Source: Bifidobacterium sp. ESL0682 (GTDB lineage Bacteria; Actinomycetota; Actinomycetes; Actinomycetales; Bifidobacteriaceae). Taken from it: a stretch of 64,000 bases of DNA. The notes below the pieces were generated by a model, which saw only the letters and a list, made by a program, of their open reading frames with translations, did no database searches and was not told where the DNA came from. The translations under genes and the position numbers were made by a program. The stretch's first letter is position 1; every line of letters begins with the position of its first letter. Of the stretch, positions 41,161-52,712 are shown in pieces. The stretch is from contig NZ_CP113942.1 of assembly GCF_029392815.1 (NCBI RefSeq), positions 62,001-126,000 on the forward strand. Reading direction: 5' to 3'.

Positions 41161-41425
41161 TTTTCGGCAACCTTTAAGGCTGGGTGGGAATCCATCCTGT
41201 AATAGTGGCCGGGCCTTTGTTTTGGTGACCGTTGTTCGACGGGTGCTGAGACGGAGATCTGGTCACTATTTAATTTGGAGGCCATGAGGTGCATGTTTTT
41301 AACGGTAGCGTGACAGGTTTGCCGAGTAGCCGCAAGATTGTGCGGAAAATGGCAGGCTGAGTGCGTCGGCGAAGGTTTCAGAATTCGTATGTGCAGTGAC
41401 AATGAGCATGAATTACGCGAATACA
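41161..41425. other. Intergenic stretch with a partial copy of the VKNM repeat element
   Basis: No gene. At about 41290-41312 the sequence TGCATGTTTTTAACGGTAGC resembles TGCATGTTTTTGACGCTACT at 52818-52838, part of the repeat between the second LytTR genes. Confidence 0.4.
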
Positions 41426-41467
41426 GCAGTGGCCCGGCGGATACTTGCATATCTGCCGGGCCACTGC
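41426..41467. terminator. Hairpin terminator between convergent genes
   Basis: 13-bp perfect stem (41426-41438 with 41455-41467), inner ATAC/TAT arms, 38 nt past the GH3-D stop on the minus strand. Same style as the terminators at 23541 and 30339. Confidence 0.7.
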
Positions 41468-41504
41468 GCTCTGCGGTAAGGTCGCGGACGAGCCGCGTCA
41501 GGCC

Positions 41505-44390
41505 TTACTCAGCGGAGGTCGTCGTGCCTTCCTTCTTGCGCTTGAGGTAGCGACGCACGATCACCACTTCGAAGCCGATGGCGAGGATGGCGGTGATGAC
41601 ATCGACGATGATCATCGCAGTCTTCCAGGCCGGCGTCTTCTGGGCGTCGCTATTGGCATCGTAGGCACCGCTGTTCACAGTCGTGTACAGGATGTGCTTG
41701 CTCGCGTTGCGCAGCCACTTTACGGAGGTGGCGGAGGACTTGTCCTTCACGACATTGTCGCCGTCGCCGTAGGTGGAGAGCATCGCGTCGACGCCGCCTT
41801 GCAGTGCGTTGTTGGCGTTCATGAAGCCACGTCCGTCAGCGCCGAAGGAGTCGGTGAGGGCCATGCCCTTGAAGCCCCACTCGTCGCGCATGATGGTGTT
41901 GACCCAGCCCTGCTCGCCGCTCCACTTGGTACCGATGTAGTCCCAGCCAACCATGGTGGCGTCGGCCTTGCCCTGCTCAACAGCCATCTCGAACGGGCGC
42001 AGATAGACCTCGCGGGCCGCCTGCTCATTCGACCAGATGCTCACCATCATGGCGTTGGCATCGTAGAGCGCGAAGTGCTTGATGTAGGCGTAGACGCCCT
42101 TCGACTTGGCCCCGGCCACGGCGTTGGCGGCGCGATGGTGCCGGCCAGCTCGCCGTCCTCGGAGTAGTACTCGAAGTTACGTCCGCCGACAGCGGTGCGG
42201 TGCGTATTCATAGCCGGTGCATACCAACCGACGATGCCCATTTCGCGCGCCATCTGGCCCATCATCTCGCCGTACTGGCGGGCGAGCGTCGGGCTCCAGG
42301 TGTTCGCCAGAACCACGGCGATCGGGAAGCCGAGCGAGCCCTGCTTGGTGAAGTTGTTGTTGATGGCTGCGGGGCCGTCGGCGTCGGTGGTGGCCACCTT
42401 GCCGATGGAATCGACCGCAGGAGTCTGGAAGCCGGCCATGGAGCTCAACTTGGACATGTCGTCCACGCTCATCTCGTCAAGCAGCTTGTCCCAGCGTGGG
42501 TCGTTCGGGTCCACGCCGCGCAGATCCTTGAGCTTGATGTTGTTCTTCGCTCCGGTCGTCGGCATCTTGTCGTTCTTGTTGATGTAGGTGTTGCGATCGA
42601 AGTTCTTGTTGACGTGGTACTGGTTCTTGTACTTGTCGGGCATCACGTCGCTTGCCGGAGCGGCGGTGGCCGCAGCGTAGTTCGCGAAGTGGTCCTTGCG
42701 GGACAGATACGTCACGTCGCCGGCGATCTCCGAGATCTTGTTGGTCGCGGCCTGCTTGTCGGTGGAACGCGGGTTGGACTTGTCGAAGGTCACCTTGTTG
42801 GCCACGGTGTAGGTCTGCTTGTCAAGGATGTTGTGGGAATCGGAGTTGACCGAGAGCTGGTAATCACCTTGGTCGAGCACATAACCCTTGGTGTTCAGGT
42901 AATCGTAGGAGGCGAGCTGCTCGAGCGGGAAGGAAATCTTCACGTTCTGCGATTCGCCGGGCTTGAGGAGGTTGGTCTTCTTCATCGTTACGAGGTTGGC
43001 GCTGGCCTTCTCGATGCCTCCGTTGGTGTAAGGCGGGTTGTCGTAGACTTCCACGGCGTCCTTGCCCGCGACGGAACCGGTGTTCTTCACGGTGACGGTG
43101 AACTCGAGGTTCTTGCCGTTCTTGGTGACCGGGCTCATCTTTTGGGTGAAATCGGTGTAGCTCAGGCCATAGCCGAACGGATACTGCACGGTCTTGCCAT
43201 AGTCGATGGTGCCTTCGGCGGCGGCCGTCTCGTAATACTTGTAGCCGACGTAGATGTCCTCGACGTAATTGGTGAACGAAGGAGCGAGGTTGAAGTAGAC
43301 GCCCTTGGCGACCGGCAGCTTCAATGCCATGTCTTGCATGTTCGTGTACTTGGTCGCGCCGGAGTTGTTCCACCATGGGGACTTGGTCAGGTCATAGAGG
43401 AAGGTGTCGGTGGTCTTGCCGGAGGGGTTGATTTCGCCGTTCAGGATCTTGCCGAGCGAATCGAAGCCGACGTTGCCCGGAGCCGGATCCCAGATGGCCG
43501 CCTTGATTTGCGGGTGGTCGTTGAGGAAACCGAGCTGCATCGGGTTCGAGCCGTTGTAAAGGAAAATGACCTTGTTGAAGTTCTTGCAGACCAGGTCGAT
43601 CATGTTGCGCTCGGTCTGGTTGGGCTGCAGGGTGCTCGCCCGGCTTGAAGTCCTTGTATTCCTTGGAGTTGTCCTTGTACTTCACCTTGCTCACGTCGGT
43701 GGGCATGTCATCGTAGCCTTCGCCGCCCACGCGGGCCAGTGAGATGACTGCGGTGTCGGAGAAGTCCTTGGCGTTCTGCATCACGTCGCTGGTGTACTTG
43801 TCGGCGGTGAGTTCAGGCAGCGACCAGCCCGTGCCGAGCGCGCTGTTCTTGCTGTCTCGGGCGCCGAGCTGCTTGTAGAGCTTGCTCAGGGAATCGTTCG
43901 TTTTGAAGCCGGCGTCGTGCAGGCCGTCCTTGAGCGAACGCATCTGATAGTTGGCATTGATGGCGCCGGAGCCGGTGCCGCCGTAGACCGGGTTCTCGGA
44001 GGCCCAGCCGAAGAGGTTGAGCTTCTTGGTGTTCTTCATCGGCAACATGTTGTCGTCGTTCTTGAGCATCACGAAGCCTTCGCCGGCGATGTCCTTCGCC
44101 AGCGTGGTCGCCTTGGCGGTGGTCTCGGCGGAGACCGTCTTGGCCTTGGTGCCAGCCAGGTTCAGCAGTGTCGACATAGGGCCGGCAAGAATCATGCTGA
44201 CCACGGCGACGACCGCGACCAGCGGGATGACGATGGTGTTCGAACGAATCAGCTTGCGTTCGGCTACATTGACTTTCCTTACCGCGATGGCCACGATAAT
44301 GGCCACAACGATAATCGCGAGCAATGCGTAAATATACCATTGAATGGAGTTCCAGACGCCTATGACGTCGGACCATGCAATTCCTAACAT
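41505..44390 (-). CDS. Membrane-tethered, domain-reversed GH3 glycosidase D, two frameshifts
   Basis: About 962 residues with the same plan as copy A: two N-terminal helices (WYIYALLAIIVVAIIVAIAV; IVIPLVAVVAVVSMILAGP) separated by a basic loop, the (alpha/beta)6 domain (acid/base candidate in RVGGEGYDDMP), Fn3-like (YPFGYGLSYTDF), barrel (nucleophile candidate in ALTDSFGADG), and a C-terminal helix with tail RRYLKRKKEG. Breaks at 43633-43640 and 42129-42135 are each fixed by one added base (giving GESTLQPNQTERN-like and TIAANAVAGAKSKG). The ATG at 44390 has GGAGGGG 7 nt upstream. Divergent from GH3-B; shorter loops than A and B suggest a different specificity. Confidence 0.84.
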
Positions 44391-44998
44391 TTCTCTTCCC
44401 CTCCGTGGGAAACGGTGCAGAGCCACGGTGCAGTCCGTTCGGCATTCAACAGCTGTTGTTGTGCTGTCGAACAGGCTGAGACACTCTCTCTTTGAGCATC
44501 TCCTCTGCATTGGTGACTTGATTATACGCGCAGGTCTATGCGGTCATGAACGGTGTCAAGATGGTATGTAGTCTCCGATCCAGGCTCTCTTATGCCTTTT
44601 ATAGTGCGGTTTTGGGGGATGGCGGATGAAAACGGACAGCCATGAGGAATTCATCGTTGACAATAATATGCACCAATTATCTGTATAAATTTAAAGAAAA
44701 TTCGAGTTCTGACGACAAGAACCAGAACAAATTATGCTTGCGTTGTTGCAGTCTAGGGGAATCGCCTTATGTTGTAGCACGATTTTTGATGAAATGAAAT
44801 CCTTGGCATAATGAGGTGTTTGTTAACGCCAACGGACGGGTCAGGGACGATTTGAACGGTCCTGGCGTGCAGTCCATAGGTTTTGCTTCACCCCTGGCGG
44901 GAAGTGTGGCGTATTGTCGCACGGTTTCGCTCGGTTGCCGGTAAGAGTTGCCGGTGCCATGCCGCTGTTTCGAAAAGAAACAAGGAGGAGGACTTCTC
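44391..44998. other. 608-bp divergent intergenic region between GH3-D and GH3-B
   Basis: No gene. It is AT-rich around 44650-44740. A TTGACA box (44657-44662) is followed 21 nt later by TATAAA (44684-44689) facing GH3-B; on the minus strand CTATAAAA near 44600 could serve GH3-D. No 21-bp LytTR-type repeat was seen. Confidence 0.35.
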
Positions 44999-47916
44999 AT
45001 GTTGCAAATCAACATGGCTGATGTCGTCAACGTCATCAAGTCTCTGGTGCCCTATCTTGTGGTCATCGGCGTCTTGCTGGTTCTGGCCATTATCATCAGC
45101 TTTGCCGTCAACAAGAAGACGGTGAAAAACGTAGGAACTCGCAAGCTTGTGCACAGCGAGACATGGCTGGTGGCCTTGGTGGCCATCGTCGCTGCAGTGT
45201 CAATGATGCTCACTGGCCCGATGTCTACGTTGCTCAACAACGCCAGCGCGCAGAAATACGAGCTGTCGCAGAACACGGTGAAGAAGGCAAACCAGCTGGC
45301 AGAGGATGTCGAGAACGAAGCTATCACCCTGCTGAAGAATGACGACAGCACGCTCCCGCTCAAATCCAAGAAGGTCAACGTGTTCGGTTGGGGCTCCACC
45401 AACCCTGTTTACGGTGGTACTGGTTCTGGTTCGATGTCGAAGCAGTATCCCACCGTCTCCATGCTGCAAGGCATGAAGAATGCTGGCCTCCAGCCAAACG
45501 CCAAGCTTTCCAAGCTTTATACCGATTATCGTAAGGAACGTCCGGAAGTGGGTATGTTCGCCCAGGACTGGACCCTGCCTGAGGTGCCTGCGAACCAGTA
45601 TTCTCAGAGCCTCATCAACCAGACAAAGTCCTATTCCGATCAGGCCGTCGTGGTCATTAGCCGCGTGGGCGGCGAAGGTGCGGATCTGCCGACCAACATG
45701 AAGTCCAAGGACATCAAGTACACCAATAATTCCAAGGATTATGAAGATTTCCAGGATGGTCAGTCCATCTTGCAGCTTGACCAGACCGAGAAGAACATGC
45801 TTGATCTCGTCACCAAGAACTTCAAGAACGTGACCGTGGTTTACAACGGGGCGAATACCTTCCAGTTCGATTTCCTCGACCAGTATCCTCAGATTAAGTC
45901 TCTGGTGTGGTGCCCGCCCGCTGGCCAGACCGGCTTCACCTCGTTGGGCCGTGTGCTCGCAGGCGATGTCAATCCTTCCGGCCGCACCTCCGACACCTTC
46001 CTCAAGAACCTGAAGCAGTCGGTCAATTACAACAACTTCGGCGATTTCAAGTACAACAACGTCGACGAATTTGCGCAGACCTTTGCTGGCTTCACCGGCA
46101 AGAATGAGACCGTCAAGCCGCGTTCGTCGACTACACCGAGGGTATCTACGTCGGTTACCGTTTCTATGAGACCGCCGCCAAGGAAGGCCTCATCAACTAC
46201 AACGATATGGTGCGTTATCCGTTCGGTTACGGCTTGAGCTACACCAAGTTCAGCGAGAAGATGGGCGCGATCAGCCACGAGAACGGCAAGATCAGCTTCG
46301 ATGTGACCGTGAAGAACACCGGCGATAAGGCCGGCAAGGACGTTGTGGAAACATACTACAATCCTCCTTACACCGACGGCGGCATCGAAAAGGCGAGCAC
46401 CAATCTGGTAGCCTTTGCCAAGACTGACAAGCTCGAGCCAGGCGCTTCGCAGACTGTTAAGATTTCCTTCAAGGACTCCGACATGGCTTCCTACGATCAG
46501 AAGAAGGCCAAGTCTTACGTGCTCGAAAAGGGCCAGTACGATATCTCCGTGCAGTCCGATTCGCACACGGTCATCGACACCAAGCCGGTCACCATTGACT
46601 CCACCGTGACTTACAACACCAAGGGTCAGACGCATAACGGCGACAAGATCCCGGCGACTAACCAGTTCGATAACGCAGAGGGCGACAACGTCACTTATCT
46701 GTCTCGTGCAGGCCATTTCGCCAACTTTGCCAAGGCCACCGCAGCCCCGACGAACTTCGCGATGAGCGACAAGATTAAGTCCGAGTTCACCAATAATGGC
46801 AACTACAAGCCGACTGATCATGACAAGGCCAGCGACAAGATGCCGACCACCGGTGCGAAGAATAACCTGCGTCTGGCGGCTCTGCGCGGAAAGTCCTATG
46901 ACGATCCGACGTGGAACAAGCTGCTTGACGAGTTGACGTTCAAGGACATGGACAACCTGATCGCCAATGGCGGTTATGGCACGGCCGCAATTGCTTCCAT
47001 CGGCAAGGCTCAGGTCACTGACGCTGACGGCCCGGCCTCTCTGAACAACAACTTCACCAAGGTCGGTTCTATCGGCTTCCCCGCTTCCATGGCGTTCGCT
47101 TGCACCTTCAACAAGGATCTGCCAAGCGTTTCGGCGAGATGATCGGCGAAATGGGTCATGACATGCATGTCGCCGGTTGGTATGCACCGGCTATGAACGT
47201 TCACCGCAATGTCTTCGGCGGCCGTAACTTCGAGTACTTCTCGGAGGACCCGCTGGTGGCAGGCACGATGGCTTCCAACCAGATTGCTGGCGCACGTTCG
47301 CAGGGCGTTTATGCGTTCATCAAGCACTTCGCAATGAACGAGCAGGAAACCAACCGCACCAATATGCTCTGCACCTGGGCCAACGAACAGTCGATTCGTG
47401 AGGTATTCCTCAAGCCCTTCGAGATGAGCGTGAAGACCGGCGGCGCACAGGCCGCGATGAGCTCCTTCAACTACATCGGACCCACCTATGCGGGCGCGAA
47501 CCCGGCACTGCTCAATGGAATGCTGCGTAACGAGTGGGGCTTCAAGGGCTTCGTCGTTACCGATTACTTCTCCGGTTATGGCTTCCAGAACGCTGACCAG
47601 ATCATCCGTAATGGCGGGACACGACACGATGCTCGCTACCACCAAGGTGACCAACCACATCACTGACAAGTCCGCTACTTCCGTCATCGCAATGCGTCAG
47701 GCTTCCAAGAACATCCTCTATTCCGTGGTTAACGGCTGGGAATATGAGCATGGTGAGCCTAAGGCTGCCACCCCGATCTGGAAGACGGCTATGTACGTCG
47801 TCTGGGTTGTCGCCGCAGTGCTCTTCGTCGGCCTTGAGGTCGTAGCGGTTCGCCGTTACCTCCGCCGCCGCAACGAAGCCAAGATCACGGTGACCGACGA
47901 TTCGGCCGAAGAGTGA
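44999..47916 (+). CDS. Membrane-tethered, domain-reversed GH3 glycosidase B, three frameshifts
   Basis: About 972 residues and a close paralogue of copy A throughout (both start MLQINMADV and share most motifs). Two N-terminal helices, (alpha/beta)6 domain with RVGGEGADLP, Fn3-like module, barrel with FVVTDYFSGYG, C-terminal helix and tail (RRYLRRRNEAK). Breaks at 46118-46123 and 47118-47123 each lack one base (DLAKRFGEMIGEM after repair). The one at 47614-47618 has one G too many (GGGG-type run) and reads NGGHDTMLATT after repair. AAGGAGGAGG lies about 8 nt before the ATG at 44999, preferred over an earlier in-frame ATG at 44948. Terminated by the hairpin at 47955. Confidence 0.85.
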
Positions 47917-47954
47917 TTGACTGATCGATTTCGTTGATTCGGAATCGTGAGATG

Positions 47955-47990
47955 AAGCCCCGCCGTTTGAGTAACGGCGGGGCTTTGTCG
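47955..47990 (+). terminator. Rho-independent terminator after GH3-B
   Basis: 13-bp perfect stem (47955-47967 with 47973-47985), 5-nt loop, followed by T-rich sequence. The rest of 47917-48235 holds no gene; it is the promoter/leader region of the next GH3. Confidence 0.88.
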
Positions 47991-48235
47991 TTTCTTTATA
48001 TAGGGGATATAAGGGTGCGCCAATCGTGCGAAAGAAATGACAGCTTAGGTTTCTTGCGGTTCCGCTGTTGGCATTTGTTGATTAAATAGAAATAGTAGTG
48101 GGTGGAGGTATGCGATGTGGCACAGGCTGTGCAGCGCCGCATATATGTGCCGACTATTGTTTGTTTCGCAATCCGTTGAGTCCAAGCTTCGGTGAAGAGA
48201 CAAAAGACATCGGCAACATTGTTATAAGGAGGACT

Positions 48236-50684
48236 ATGGAACTCGAAGAACTGACGGTCACGGAAAAAGCCGCAATGCTTTCCGGTGGCTCTGAATGGGA
48301 TTCGCGCGGCAATGAACGGGCTGGCATTCCCAGCTTCGTGATGAGCGATGGTCCCCATGGTGTGCGTCGCCAGCTTGGCGCAGGCGATCACCTGGGCATC
48401 GGCGCATCCAAGCCCGCAACATGCTTCCCGACGGCTGGAACCGTGGCCAATTCATGGGACCCGGAACTGGCCGAGGAAATGGGCAAGGCGCTGGGGCGCG
48501 AGGCACACGATCTCGACGTCAACGTGCTGCTCGGGCCGGGCATGAACATCAAGCGCAATCCGCTGTGCGGACGCAACTTCGAGTACTATTCCGAGGATCC
48601 GCAGGTCGCCGGCCGCATGGCCGCGGGCCTGGTCAAGGGCATCCAGAGCAACGGCGTGGCCTCCTGCCCGAAGCATTTCGCCGTTAACAGCCAGGAGCTG
48701 CGCCGTCAGGCTTCCAACTCCGTGGTCGACGAGCGCACGCTGCGCGAGCTGTATCTGACCGGCTTTGAAATTATGATCCGCGAGGCTCGTCCGTGGGCCA
48801 TCATGACCTCTTACAACCAGATCAACGGTACGTATGCCCATGAGAACAAGCATCTTCTGACTGAGATTCTGCGCCAGGAGTGGGGCTTCGACGGCACAGT
48901 CATCTCCGACTGGGGCGGCTCCAACTCCGCCGTCGCCGCCGTGAAGGCCGGCGGCTCGCTTGAGATGCCGTCGCCTGGTTACACCTCCGTGCGTGAGCTC
49001 ACCGGCGCTGTGAAGGCCGGCACGCTGGCCGAGGCCGATATCAACGTGCGTGCCCGCGAGGTCGCCAAGTTGGCCGAGCGCACCCGTTTCGAGGGTGTGG
49101 GCCGCGATGACCTCATGGCCGACGACGTCGCCAAGGATCATCACAAGGTTGCCCGTCGCGTCGCCGAAGGCACCAGCGTGCTGATGAAGAACGGCAGCGC
49201 GGACGGCAAGATTGCCCCCGTGCTTCCTCTCAAGCCCGGCACCCGCGTCGCGGTCGTCGGTGATATGGCCGAAACCGCGCGTTATCAGGGCTCCGGCTCT
49301 TCCAAGGTCAATGCGACCGACGAGGAGAACCTGCTCGACCAGCTCAAGAAGATCGACGGCGTTGAAGTCGCCGGCTATCAGCAGGGCTACGAGCGTCACG
49401 GCGGCAAGAACAGCGTCCTGGTTGAAGATGCCGTCGCGCTGGCCGCGGCCGACACCACCGATGTGGTCGTCGCCGTTGTCGGCCTTGACGAGCGCAGCGA
49501 ATCCGAAGGTCTTGACCGTTCCACCATGGCCATTCCTGAAGGCCAGAATGAGCTGGTGAAGGCGCTGACTGCCACCGGCAAGCCTGTGGTTATCGTGCTC
49601 GTTGCCGGTTCTCCTGTCGAAGCTGCCTTGGTTCGACGATGTTTCCGCCATTCTTTATATCGGTCTCTCCGGCCAGGCAGGCGCTTCTGCCACGGCCCGT
49701 GTGCTCACCGGTGCGGTCAACCCGTCCGGCCACCTCGCCGAGACTTGGCCGCTCAAGTATGATGATGCCCCCAACTCCGGTTGGTATCCGGCCATCGGCC
49801 GCGACGCCATCTACCGCGAAGGCCCGTTCGTTGGCTATCGCTATTACGAGACCGCCGGCGTTCCGGTGCGCTTCCCGTTCGGTTACGGCCTGAGCTACAG
49901 CACGTTCACGTATTCCGGTTTGGCCAGTGACGAGAAGGGCGTTTCCTTCACCGTCACCAACGACTCCGACGTTCCTGGTGCCACTGTGGCCCAGATGTAT
50001 GTCCGCGGCCCGCAGGGCGGCGCGATGCGCCCCGACCGCGAGCTCAAGGGCTTCAAGAAGGTCTTCCTCGACGCACACGAGACCAAGACGGTCACGATTC
50101 CGTTTGACCGCTACACGTTCCGTCATTACGACGTAGTGCCCGGCACTTGGAAGACCGAGACCGGCGAACGCGAGATTCTCGTTGGCGACAGCGTGGAGAA
50201 CCTGCCGCTCAAGACCACTCAGATGGTCCAGGGCGACATTGACCTCTGCCCGCCGGATCCGCGCCTCGGCCACTATCTCAAGGGCCAGGTCAAGGATGTC
50301 ACCGATAACGAAATGACCGCTCTCTTCGGCCACGGCGTCATCGCCCCTGGCAAGACCGTCGTCTTCGGCGAGAACGACCCGATCTCCTCTTGGGTTGATT
50401 CGCGCGGCTTCGTGGCACGCACCATTGCCAAGAAGCTGACCAAGCACGAGGCCAAGGTCCGTCAGAAGACCGGCCAGCCCGACCTCAACACCCTCTTCAT
50501 CCTCAACATGCCGCCGCGCGCGATGTGCAAGATGACCCAGGGCATGATCGACTCGGCGATGGTTCAGGCCGTCGTCAAGATCGCGAACGGCCACACCTTC
50601 CGCGGTGCCGGTTCGTTCATCGCCGGTTATTTCCGCAATATTTCCGCCAACAAGCGCGTAGCGAAGGAGCTTGAAAACAAATGA
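48236..50684 (+). CDS. Cytosolic GH3 beta-glucosidase-type enzyme E, frameshifted near 49621
   Basis: About 815 residues in canonical order with no signal or helix, so cytosolic. Barrel first, with substrate motif KHFAVNSQE and the nucleophile D225 in TVISDWGG; then the (alpha/beta)6 domain with GLDERSESEGLDRS, where the acid/base glutamate lies; then Fn3-like (FPFGYGLSYSTF). A further roughly 150-residue C-terminal region (VDSRGFVARTIAKKLTKHEA, then ANGHTFRGAGSFIAGYF) is beyond the usual GH3 length. The break at 49618-49625 has one base too many; removing it gives SPVELPWFDDVSAIL. AAGGAGG precedes the ATG at 48236 by only 3 nt. Its stop overlaps gtrA (ATGA). Confidence 0.87.
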
Positions 50685-51257
50685 GTGACAACAATAACGA
50701 GAACGCACAGCAGGTTGAGGGCAAGGGCTTTGTCGCCGCGTGTAAGCGCCTGATCAAGAAGTACCCGAACCTCTGGGAGTTCATCAAGTTCAACGTGCTG
50801 TCGAACATCTCGACCATCACGCGCTTCGTGGCCGTATGGATTCTGACGGCGCTGTTCGTGCACGCCCTGCACCTGACTCAGCCGTTCAGCTTCCTCATCT
50901 TCAACTATTCGAAGCCCAGTACCAACGGCATCGGTGGCTTCCTCACCTTCCTGATCGCCGAGATCTGCGCGCAGGCCGTCAACTTCGTCGTGCAGATGAA
51001 GTGGGTCTTCAAGTCTGACGCGAGCTTCAAGTCCACGGCTTGGAAGTACACCATCTTGGCCATCATCATCGTCATCGTCGGCCTGTTGCTGCCTGGTTAC
51101 ATCTCCACGATTTAAGAGCTACGGCTGGAATGACGCCGTTTCCTCGACGCTGACCTCCGTGGTCAACACCCTGCTCGCAGTGCTCGTGAGCTACCCGCTG
51201 CTCAAGTGGTGGATCACCCCCGACAACTCCAAGAAGGAAGACAAGTCCGAAAAGTAA
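50681..51257 (+). CDS. GtrA-like membrane protein, frameshifted near 51112
   Basis: About 191 residues, four membrane helices after a cytosolic N-terminus. EFIKFNVLSNISTITRF and the EICAQAVNFVVQMKWVFK block fit the GtrA/DPMS-like family, often linked to lipid-linked sugar flipping. The frame breaks at 51108-51116; removing one T (ATTTAAG to ATTAAG) gives ISTIKSYGWNDAVSS and a further helix, ending at 51257 in a Lys/Asp-rich tail. It overlaps the cytosolic GH3 gene by 4 nt (ATGA), an unusual pairing. Function with the GH3 is unknown. Confidence 0.8.
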
Positions 51258-51283
51258 GCGAACGCCGTCGGCTCTGAATGAAT

Positions 51284-51357
51284 GCGAAGGCCGGCCGGTA
51301 GGGAACCAGTATTGGCGCAATGCCACTGATGCTGATAACCTACCGGCCGGCCTTCGC
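51284..51357. terminator. 19-bp perfect inverted repeat between convergent genes
   Basis: 51284-51302 pairs with 51339-51357, leaving a 36-nt loop with its own short inverted segment. It lies between gtrA (+) and kinase 2 (-). The stem is far longer than usual but lacks T-runs. Confidence 0.55.
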
Positions 51358-51374
51358 GTTACCGGTGATTGCTT

Positions 51375-52712
51375 TTACTTCGGCAACAACACGGTCAGTA
51401 CGAACCAGTGATTATGCGTTTCGATGGTGACATTGCCATGGTAGAGGCCGGCGATGTGCTTGATTGACTTCACGCCGTAGCCGTGCGAGTGCATGTCCGA
51501 TTTGGTGGTGCGCAGGTTGCCCTCGTCGTCCTTTTTCAAGGCGGATTCATAGTAGTTTTCGACGCGGATGACGGTGAATTGCCCGTGCTCGTGAAGTGCG
51601 AGCTTGATGAGTCGCCGTTCCGGTTCCTTGACCTGCGAGGCCGCCTCGATGGCGTTGTCGAGTGCATTGCCGAAAAGTGTGGCGATGTCCATCGAGCTCA
51701 TGTCGCCCAGCAGTTTGCCGTCGGCGACAGTCGTCAGGGTAATGCCCTGTTGCACGCAGGTCTTCACTTTCGAAGTCAGGATGACGTCGAGCACGGAATT
51801 GCCGGTGTGCTCCTGCGCGCTGTATTCCTGTACCGACTCTTCAATCTGTTCGAAGCCGGCGGCCGCATGTTCGGGGTCAACCTCGGCGCGAAGCGCGGTG
51901 AGCTGATGCTTTAAATCGTGCGAGATACGGCCGAGTGATTCGATGTTTTCTTTGGATTGCAGGTATTCCTGATGCTCGCTCTGCAGCTTGGCATCGATGG
52001 AGGCGAGCTCGATGTTCGCCCGTGTTACCCTTGCCTGTTCCTGTTGTGCGCCGAGAATTGCGTAACCGCAAAGGTCAACGAGCGTGCGGATGTAGAAGAT
52101 TTCCTGCCCTACGGATCCTGAGAAGGGCGTATTGGTCGAGACGAAACTCAGATTGCTCATCGCGAACGTGACGATGGTGATGATGATGGAACCAGCGACC
52201 GCTGTACGGCTGGGGTTCATCGCGCGGTCTCGCTCGAAATTCCGCCGTTCGACGGCCCAAGCTAAGCCAAACCCGACCAAATAGATTACCGTCGCCAGCA
52301 TTGCGGTAGACAGATCCAGCCCCAAAACGGAAGTGTGGCCATGGTTGTATCTGTCGAACCCAATGAACGCGGCGATTTGCCAATGCAGTGAGGCAATGAG
52401 TTCCGCAAGCACGAAAGCGCGGGCGGTGATGTAAAGGCTTTCGCGTGATGTCGTCTGCCCGCCCAGAAAAATAACAAGATACATTCCTGCAACCGCCAGC
52501 AGCATGCCGAAAACCCAGAAGTCAAGGCTCATCGCTCCGGCAAAATATTGGATTCCGATAATCGCCGGCAGCCCGATTGCCGCCACAAGCACGCTTCGCG
52601 ATTTCGATGCTCGCCGATAGATGACCAGCAGATAGACCATGCAGGCCAGCCATTCGCAGATACCGGTGTAAAGCCGCGGAATGTTGGGCAGCGCGTTGGT
52701 GATGATATTCAT
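51375..52712 (-). CDS. AgrC/ComD-like GHKL sensor histidine kinase 2
   Basis: 445 residues, intact. Six to seven N-terminal helices, a coiled coil (QQEQARVTRANIELASIDAK), histidine box GRISHDLKHQL, N-box FGNALDNAIEAAS and G-box SHGYGVKSIKHIA. Same build as kinase 1. Its ATG overlaps the stop of the 63-codon ORF upstream by 4 nt (ATGA), so translation is coupled through that ORF to the LytTR regulator. A peptide ligand is likely by family but not identified. Confidence 0.88.
   Translation of the reverse strand: MNIITNALPNIPRLYTGICEWLACMVYLLVIYRRASKSRSVLVAAIGLPAIIGIQYFAGAMSLDFWVFGMLLAVAGMYLVIFLGGQTTSRESLYITARAFVLAELIASLHWQIAAFIGFDRYNHGHTSVLGLDLSTAMLATVIYLVGFGLAWAVERRNFERDRAMNPSRTAVAGSIIITIVTFAMSNLSFVSTNTPFSGSVGQEIFYIRTLVDLCGYAILGAQQEQARVTRANIELASIDAKLQSEHQEYLQSKENIESLGRISHDLKHQLTALRAEVDPEHAAAGFEQIEESVQEYSAQEHTGNSVLDVILTSKVKTCVQQGITLTTVADGKLLGDMSSMDIATLFGNALDNAIEAASQVKEPERRLIKLALHEHGQFTVIRVENYYESALKKDDEGNLRTTKSDMHSHGYGVKSIKHIAGLYHGNVTIETHNHWFVLTVLLPK

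Noticed and set aside
42200..43648. 482-codon plus-strand ORF opposite GH3-D
   Set aside because: Antisense shadow; V/G/H-rich without domains.
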